A program made the translations under genes and the position numbers. From positions 146,375,503-146,439,502 of the forward strand of contig CM077645.1 of NCBI GenBank assembly GCA_039707465.1: 64,000 nt of DNA, given 5' to 3'. This document shows, one piece after another, positions 57,196 to 64,000 of the stretch. The number at the start of each line of letters is the position of its first letter. The first letter of the stretch is position 1. This stretch comes from Rhabdophis nuchalis (lineage: Eukaryota; Chordata; Lepidosauria; Squamata; Natricidae). The notes below the pieces were generated by a model. The model saw nothing but the letters and a program-made list of their open reading frames with translations, did no database searches and had not been told where the DNA came from.

Positions 57196-58507
57196 TTGCA
57201 TAGTATCACAAGCTAAACCACTGACTAAACGATTCATCAGTAAATTACCATTGAGATGATGCATAAGTTGCTTCTGTATATATCCTGAAATACTTCATTC
57301 TAGAATATTTTTGAGCTGTCTCCGTGTGAGACTTTGTGAATCTAGGAAAGATAAGCCAAGTAAACCAAATACATAATTGTTTTTCTACGTTCACATAACT
57401 GTACTTATAGGCAGGTTTACAACTATTAAAACCTCTTTTACAAGAAAAGATTATAAGATTTGTAGATAAACACACAATGATGCATTCTAAAGAACTTGAA
57501 AAAGTAAAAAGGATTCCATTTTTAGTCAGCTTTTCAAATGTTATGAATCACAGTACTAAGGGGGGAAAATCCAGTCATCAAGGCCATTTCTACCTTTCAA
57601 ATGGATTCATGTGCATCAAAAACCTATTTCAAGCCAGACTGCTGATTATTTACCTTTATAATGTGGTCATTCAGATTTTGAAGTTGCTACCTCATAGTCA
57701 GACTTGGAAGCCCCAAATGTGCATTCATAAATATCTGCTTCAGTATTTGCTTTTCAATTATCTTGTGGTCATAACAAAGCGAAGTCAGCTGTCTTGATAG
57801 CAACATTGAAAGTGATGCAGGTATTTTCATTTGCAAAGTATTCAGTGACAAGTTCAGAACCTGAAGCAATGTGTCTTTCTCATCAAGCTTTCTTTTTTCT
57901 CCCATTCTCCCAAGTGAAGCCATGATTCAGTAATTGCTGCGTAAGGATGATGCAGTCATTGTTATTACATACGCCATGTTTTGGCACCTTTTATCAATCC
58001 CTGTCATTGTCTCCTCACACATCCCTTCCCCCATGATATTTATTTATGAATTCATACAACTGCTGAACTCAAATTTTGTGTCCCTGGACAGTGTACAAGA
58101 AGACAAACAAACAAAAAAACATGATGCTAATACAGGCTACGATAGCTCATTAAACATACAATAAAACGACAGAACTGAGAATCTTCTGCAAACCCACATT
58201 GGAGACCCGGCTCAACCTGACCCTAAAGTCAGGTCTTCACCACTTTCTTGCAGACTTGTGGAGTTCTGTCCAACAGTTTATATCTAGGGGAGGATAGGGA
58301 TTGCCCCCGAGAAGACAGATATCCTAGGTCCCATAAGATACCATTTTAATAAAGGGATCCAGAGTCTTTACCCTCGTTGGAAAGTACGGAACAGGTCTAT
58401 GCCCTTACCAGTGAACAATCTTCTAGAAAAACTGATCCTATGTTATGTAAGGCTTTGGGTGGTGAAATTCCAACTAATTTCGCCAATCCAACAGGGATGA
58501 TCTACAC
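57196..58507. other. Intergenic sequence, nothing recognised
   Basis: Minus-strand 57687-57923 and + strand 57477-57797 hold open frames of 78 and 106 codons that I cannot assign. No splice or promoter evidence supports them. Confidence 0.35.
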
Positions 58508-58683
58508 CAGGGGTCACCAACCTTTTTGAACTCGGGACCACTAAATTCATAATTTTAAATCACATGGACCACTGATATGATTTTTTTTTAAGATAAATAG
58601 TATTTAGTGCAATATAAAAAATGCAAATAACTTTTCTGCAGACCACCAAAATTTTCTCACGGACCACCAGTTGGTGACCGCTG
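58508..58683. mobile_element. hAT-type MITE ('caggggtcaccaacc')
   Basis: Ends caggggtcaccaaccttttt and 'ccagttggtgaccgctg' are inverted repeats. The flanks atctacac and gtctacat share six central bases, fitting a decayed 8-bp duplication. Confidence 0.82.
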
Positions 58684-58828
58684 GTCTACATAATGCTCTG
58701 GAAAAACAACAGCAACAACAACAACAACAATAATAATGACATTATTTGAAAGGAAGAATACATGTAAACATCTCAGTTTGGTACACTTATTGTCTAACCT
58801 GAATCTCCTTTTCTTCCTTATAAATACA

Positions 58829-59140
58829 AGAAGTCCTCAATGACCACAATTAGGATGGGCAACTTTGTCACTGAATGCCATGGTGTTAAACAAGGTTTCC
58901 CATGACTGCAATGTTACTGCTGGCTTTTCCATCGACTCTGCTTCCTGTGGAAGCCAGTTATGAAATGCACAAATAGCAATCATGGGACTGTAGGACGCTC
59001 CAACAGTTGAAAATGCCCATTGGTTGAAAAGTGCTAGAACCTTGGGTCACAGGACCATTGGGAATTAATCATAAAGTTCAGTTTTTAGTACTGTCATAAT
59101 TTTGAAGGGTTGCTAAACAGGGCAAAGATTACCTGACTAC
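58829..59140 (+). mobile_element. Non-autonomous DNA element, 'tagtcctcgacttac' family, degenerate
   Basis: 'agtcctcaatgaccacaatt', 'tccatcgactctgcttcctg' and 'cataattttgaagggttgct' follow the order of the 36980 copy, with decayed ends. Confidence 0.6.
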
Positions 59141-59213
59141 AAGTCATAGACCTAAAAGGAAAAGAAAGCAACAATGATCTGTCATCTCCACTTTCGCGAC
59201 TGTGGCTACTGTT

Positions 59214-59677
59214 CAGTGGTGGGTTTCAAAAATTTTTTAGAACCTCTTCTGTAGGTGTGGCCTGCTTTGTGGGAGTGGCTTGCCAGCCATGTGACTGGGT
59301 GGGAGTGACTTGGCAGTCATGTAACTGGGTGGACATGGCCAACTTGTAAAATGTGATGAAACTCACTTAACAACGCTCTTGCTTAGCAACCAAAATGTTG
59401 GCTCAGAAACTGGCATTTGAAGCACGCAAGCCTTAAAGCTGTCAAGTTACAAGACCCTTGCACCCCTATCCCTTTAGAAAAAACCCCCCCAGGGGTGTTC
59501 AAACTTGACAGCTTTAAGACTTGTGGCCTTCAATTCCCAGAATTCCTCCTCTCGCTCTTCATCTTGATGATGTGCGGACGGGCAGGGGGAGGGAGCTAGA
59601 ACCGGTTCTAAATGGCACTGTAGATTATTGGACCCTCTTCTATCGAAGAGGTTAGAACTGGCAGGAATCCACCCCTG
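59214..59677. mobile_element. Non-autonomous hAT element
   Basis: Ends cagtggtgggtttcaaaaat and 'ggcaggaatccacccctg'; flanks ctactgtt and ctactatt match at 7 of 8 positions. The interior 59252-59398 is the same sequence family as 30342-30452 in the 1.8 kb element. A piece of the palindromic MITE family lies inside at about 59491-59545. Confidence 0.85.
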
Positions 59678-59719
59678 CTACTATTTACTAAATACTATCA
59701 GATTAATAATTGACATCCA

Positions 59720-60330
59720 CTCTGATGAACATGTGGCAAAGCAAAGAAATATTGGAGTAGGATTTCCATCTTAGTATGGAAGAGTCTCAAAGTGAATGTA
59801 AAGATAAAACCAGAAACTTTTCTTTTGGGTTTAAAGGAAAAAAGACTTTGGGGGAGAGGGGAATTGGAAACTTTGATGTTATAAATGTTGACGGCAGCAA
59901 GATTATTTTATGCAAAAAAAAAAATAGAAGGATATTTGGATTCCCACAATGGATGAATGGCGGCAGAATTTGATGGAGATGTTATATGCCAAAGATGCTA
60001 AAACCCAACTACTTTTGTTTCTACTTGGAAGCCGCTATGGGACTCAAGGTGGGAAATGAAACTTTGATTTTGGGTTTTACCGATTAGATAGGTTAGTTGT
60101 TATAGAAATGGCTAGTTTGTACTATTATGTAAAACTAATAAATTGAGATTTGATGTTATTGATTTTCTTGCACCAAAGGAGTCGGAAATCAACACCTTTT
60201 TTCAGTTTTTCCCCTTTGTCCCACAATTTTTCCTTCCTTTTTCCCTCTTCTATCTTTCCTACTATTTTCTTTTGTTATTTTTGTATCTTATAATATTAAT
60301 ACACGAATAAACTATGAAGAAATTAAAATA
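59720..60330 (+). mobile_element. L1 LINE, 5'-truncated 3' end
   Basis: Flanked by a 15-bp duplication, aataattgacatcca, at 59705-59719 and 60331-60345, and ends in an A-rich tail. The + strand reads TMDEWRQNLMEMLYAKDAKT near 59950, like the L1 ORF2 C-terminus, then a pyrimidine-rich 3' UTR. Confidence 0.75.
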
Positions 60331-60345
60331 AATAATTGACATCCA

Positions 60346-61137
60346 TGCATGTATACACATATAGTCACACTATGTATAATAGCATTCACAATGAATTTCT
60401 TTTTCACCTTATTTCTCCTTCAGCGAATCCTAGAAAATATAATTACCTGATTTGTTTCTTCTCAAGGCTGCAACAATTGAGCTAGCATTTGTTTCTAGAT
60501 AATATCTTAGTAAAAGGTTAAGAAAATCACTTGCCATTTACCTGACCTTCAAAAGTAAGTGACAGTTTTTGAAGGGAACTTTTCATGCATTTTTTTTAGA
60601 AGAAAAGCTAGTTCTTTTTGATCGCCACTTGTGAAAGAGAAAAAAATCCTAGTTGTGGCCCTTAATGATGAGAGAAAAAACGTAAGAGAAGCTGAATATA
60701 AACGGCTGAAGATCTGAGCTCTAGATTGTAAGCTATCTTGTAAGCTATCTTTTTAATCAGAGTAGACTCTTCAGTAGAGTTTATATCATATTGTTAAGGA
60801 AAACCACAGAGGGCTACTTAAGGGGCAAGCTATGAACTGAGTACCTCAGTACCAAGTGCATGTATAGTAAGAAATACGGGTGGGAATGTATCAAGCCTAA
60901 TTTGAGTCATATATGTGGCAAATTGTAATTGGGTGGTCAGGTGACCTGCTTCACGGATTACAGCCCTGCCTTTGAAAAGGTTTCAGCTGAAAGTAACACC
61001 AAGTTACTATTAACTGAGATGCAGAGAATGATAAGAAAAAAAAACTGGAGGGCACCATTAGGATGCTGATACAACAGCTATGCTGAAATGAGATTCAATT
61101 CCTAATCTAGTAAATTTCTGAACATGCAATAAGGATG
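60346..61137. other. Intergenic sequence, nothing recognised
   Basis: No feature recognised. Confidence 0.4.
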
Positions 61138-61152
61138 TTATCCCACCATTTT
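61138..61152. repeat. L1 target-site duplication, left copy
   Basis: ttatcccaccatttt, repeated exactly at 62547-62561. Confidence 0.9.
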
Positions 61153-62546
61153 TTTTATAAATATAAATTTTTATTAATATTTGCCATATCAACAAATATA
61201 GGGTAAGGGTAGCTGGGAAGACATACATAAACATATCGGGGAAATGTCTAGTCCCCTAGATTGAGAATTGAGTTTATCGCAGTCTAATTTATCAGTTATT
61301 ATTTATAATTATACAAAGATTTTTTTTCTTCTCAGATTTACTATCCTCTTGTCTTATTTATTCCTCACATTGATTTCTTAAATAGTCTATCTAGTTGGTT
61401 CCCTTGGTATCCATTACTCTCCTGTTATACCATGAATACCATTTATTCCAGCCGCTATGGGACTCAAGGTGGGTCCCATTTATTCCAGCTTTTGAAAAAG
61501 GTTGAGTCTTGTCTATCTTTTAAGATATATGTTAGTTTGTCCGATTCTGCACAGTTGAAAATTTTGGCTATAATTAGGTGCTCTGGTGGTAAGTTAGTGT
61601 CTTTCCAATATTGTGCAATAGCCATCCTGGTCGCTGTTATTATGTGCGAGAAGAGGTACCAATCTTGATTTTGGATTTCACTTGGTTTGATGCCTAGCAA
61701 ATACAGGTCGGGTTTGAGAGGAAAATTCATGCCTGTTATTTCCAAAAGCCAAATTTGTATTTTTTTCCAGAGTTGGGTGATTATTGGACAAGTCCACCAT
61801 TGGTGAAAAAACGTACCCCTGGCCGTCTTACATTTCCAACATCTATCTGATGAGTTCGGGAACATATTTGCAATTCGAGCAGGTGCTAGATACCACCTGT
61901 ATAACATTTTATATAAATTTTCCTTAAATGAAGAGGCCAGGGTCATTTTCATGGTTTTACCCCAAATTGTTTGCCATTCCTCTAATTTAATATTCCTCCC
62001 TATATTCCTTCCCCAGGCAATCATGGCATCTTTGATTATCTCTTCTCCGACATGTCTCTGCAGCAGCAAATTGTAGGCCTTAGAGATAAATTTTGTTGGT
62101 GTTCCCCAAAGAATTTTATCAATATCTTGATTTGTCGTGTATATTCCAAATTCCTGTTTGTCTTTATTAAATTTAGATTGTGCTTGGGCATATGACCACC
62201 AGTCCACCTTCCACCCCCTTGATTGTAAATCAGCCTGTGTCCTAATGTTACCAGTTTCATCCATCAGGTCCCCATATGTTAAATTTCTCCTTGGGTTATG
62301 GACAGTCGGGTATGTTACTGCTTCAATTGGGGCTAACCACCTTGGAATTTGGGTATACAGCTGTTGTTTGATTTCCCCCCCATGTCTTATAGAGAGTTCC
62401 CTTAATGTGGTGAGTGACAAAACTTTTAGGTTGCCTATTTTTGGGGGGCCATAGGAATGAGTGCCAACCTTGAGATAGGTCATAGCCTTCAATTGTCAAA
62501 ATCTGTCTTCTTGCTAAAGTGACCCAATCCCTGATCCAGACTAGGA
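61153..62546 (-). mobile_element. L1 LINE, 5'-truncated, 3' third of ORF2 plus 3' UTR
   Basis: About 1.4 kb in minus orientation: poly(T) at the left edge, a 3' UTR of about 300 bp, then ORF2 sequence to 62546. The 15-bp duplication and AAAA-starting target in sense orientation fit L1 endonuclease-primed insertion. Confidence 0.92.
61464..62492 (-). pseudogene. L1 ORF2 C-terminal fragment, open for 342 codons
   Basis: Encodes the region after the RT, including the Cys/His motif RCWKCKTARGTFFHQWWTC (C-x2-C-x7-H-x4-C type, near 61810-61850), and ends KSWNKWDPP. It lacks the endonuclease and catalytic RT parts because of 5' truncation. The absence of stops over 1 kb suggests recent insertion. 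Confidence 0.9.
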
Positions 62547-62780
62547 TTATCCCACCATTTTGCTTGGCCCTGAGCTACTTCTACAGGACTCTCTTGTCTA
62601 AAGACAGTTCACATTTTATTTAAAAATGAAGCGCTTGTTGTGCATGAACAGAATGCTGGAAGATTCCATTAGCCTTTGCTATGACTTTGATTCAGTTGTT
62701 TTGACAATGGCCTGGTATTTTTCTAGAAGTTACTCCTCAACTGTAAATTAAATGCATCACCCATTTAACATACCCAGATG

Positions 62781-62860
62781 TTAAATCTTCCAACATTTAA
62801 GGGGTTGTCACAGAGAAGAGGGGGTTGACTTATTCTCCAAAGCAGAGGGGTGGAGGACAA
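62781..62860 (+). mobile_element. CR1 fragment, copy 1
   Basis: 'aaggggttgtcacagagaag' + 'agggggttgacttattctcc' matches the CR1 ORF2 C-terminal coding region. Nearly identical to 63120-63215. Confidence 0.7.
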
Positions 62861-62948
62861 TTCTGAGCAAAATGGAAGCAGACCATATCCAATATACCAC
62901 AATTCAGATTTACTTTAGAAAACCATAAACTTGCCACTGAAAATTGAG

Positions 62949-63012
62949 AGGAAGGAAGGAAGGAAGGAAGGAAGGAAGGAAGGAAGGAAGGAAGGTAGGT
63001 AGGTAGGTAGGT
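62949..63012. repeat. (GGAA)n(GGTA)n microsatellite
   Basis: About 12 GGAA units followed by four GGTA units. Confidence 0.96.
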
Positions 63013-63119
63013 TCTGGTATGAGGCTGACCATATTTAGCCTCCAAGCAGAAATTCAGAAATTGAGTGTTAGAATGTTTGGAATCAAGTATGTCTAGTTTA
63101 ATGAAGAGAAAAGATTAAG

Positions 63120-63215
63120 GATGACATGATAGCAATCTCCCAACATTTAAGGGGTTGTCACAGAGAAGAGGGGGTTGACTTATTCTCCAAAACAGAGGAG
63201 GGGAGGACAATAAGT
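63120..63215 (+). mobile_element. CR1 fragment, copy 2
   Basis: Includes 'gatgacatgatagcaatctc' upstream of the sequence shared with copy 1. A 30-base inverted piece of it lies at 63278-63307. Confidence 0.75.
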
Positions 63216-63334
63216 AATGGGAGGGATCCTGTTGTAAACTTGCTGGATGCTACCATAAATATACAATCTACTGCTACCCCCTCTTCTCTGTGACAACCCC
63301 TTAAATGGTTAATTTAAAAAGCTTTTCCCCATTT

Positions 63335-63613
63335 TATGACATTTCTTGCCACAGATGTTAAGTGACTCACTGTAGTTGATAAGTTAGTAACCTGGTTGTT
63401 CAGTAAATCTGGCTTCCCCATTGACTTTGCTTGTCAGAAAGTTGCAAAAAGTAAGCAAATGAGCCTGGGACACTACCATGGTCCTAAGTAGGAACCAGTT
63501 GCCAAGCATCTCAATTTTGATCACATGAGCATGATAATGCTGCAAACTGTAAAAAATGGCATTGCAACTTTGAACAATCATTAAATGAACTGTTATAAGT
63601 CAAGGACTATTTC
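63335..63613 (+). mobile_element. Non-autonomous DNA element, 'tagtcctcgacttac' family, 5' truncated
   Basis: 'cttccccattgactttgctt', 'agttgccaagcatctcaatt' and 'gttataagtcaaggactatt' match the family, with the right end present. Confidence 0.75.
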
Positions 63614-64000
63614 TATTATTTATAAGGCAGCCCAAACAATCTTGCATCCAACTAGATTCAAAGCCCTTGAAAAGCAGAATAAGTGGATTCAAATTTCTAT
63701 CTTCTATATTTCACTGCCCTGCTGACTGCTGAAACATTGCCTCAAGAGTTCTCAGGACAGAATAAGGAAGATCTGAGTTTTAAAATTGCTCATCAGTGGT
63801 TTTGTGTCTTTGCATTCCCACTCAAAGGCATCAGCTTAGCCTTTCAGGATGTGTGTCCTCTTAATTCTTTGAAGCTGGAAAAATTCCCTTGCCTCTTAAG
63901 AAATGAGAGCTAATACCGCAACATCAACTCTGCAACATCAACCTTACCAGAGTGAAAGGGTTTCTTAACCTTTTGCAGAATTCTTCAGGGAAATGATGAA
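63614..64000. other. Intergenic sequence, nothing recognised
   Basis: No gene or repeat recognised at the right edge. Confidence 0.4.

Noticed and set aside
57687..57923. 78-codon minus-strand frame starting MASLGRMGEKRKLDEKD
   Set aside because: I cannot match it to any family and see no promoter, splice site or poly(A) support. Frames of this length occur by chance.
56112..64000. IRF4 or another neighbouring gene downstream of EXOC2
   Set aside because: Mammalian gene order suggested looking for it, but no exon of IRF4 or another known gene was recognisable here.

Overview
This window is nuclear DNA of a vertebrate, most likely a squamate reptile and probably a snake. It is AT-rich, intron-rich and full of microsatellites. 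Its repeats are the usual squamate mixture: BovB/RTE, CR1, L2-like and L1 LINEs, tRNA-derived SINEs with BovB-type tails, a Penelope-like remnant, and many short hAT and Tc1/mariner/pogo-type DNA elements. The species call is inference from this mixture.

One host gene is supported: EXOC2 (exocyst subunit SEC5) on the + strand. Eighteen coding exons between 2708 and 56111 join in frame with GT-AG introns and encode the C-terminal ~567 residues, ending in a TAA stop, with a 3' UTR to about 56.8 kb. If the 28-exon human layout holds, these are exons 11-28. The TIG (Ral-binding) domain and early exons lie left of the window. Introns range from about 0.5 to 15.9 kb. From ~56.8 kb to the end is intergenic DNA with repeats and no recognised gene.

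Region by region: 1-2.7 kb is upstream intron. 2.8-18.7 kb is one large intron holding microsatellites, a composite tandem array, a BovB end, DNA elements, and an L2-like LINE split by a 2.0 kb L1-type insertion. 18.7-29.4 kb has nine... eight closely spaced exons with CR1, L2 and DNA-element remnants. 29.4-33.7 kb holds a 1.8 kb hAT-type element filled with tandem arrays. 33.7-39.3 kb has four exons with a Tc1/mariner remnant and SINEs. 39.3-48.5 kb is a large intron with a rearranged L2 copy and then a repeat-poor stretch. 48.5-56.1 kb has the last five exons. 56.8-64 kb holds RTE, hAT, two L1 insertions and CR1 remnants.

The most unusual item is 13292-15290: an L1-type element with a 5' UTR, an intact 282-codon ORF1, a short 3' UTR with a poly(A) signal and tail, and a 14-bp target-site duplication, but no ORF2. 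That is the layout of a 'half-L1' (HAL1) retrotransposon. Second is the 30264-32085 element, bounded by perfect 8-bp duplications and carrying two successive tandem arrays plus CpG-rich sequence. No bacterial-type operon, CRISPR array or structural RNA gene is present.
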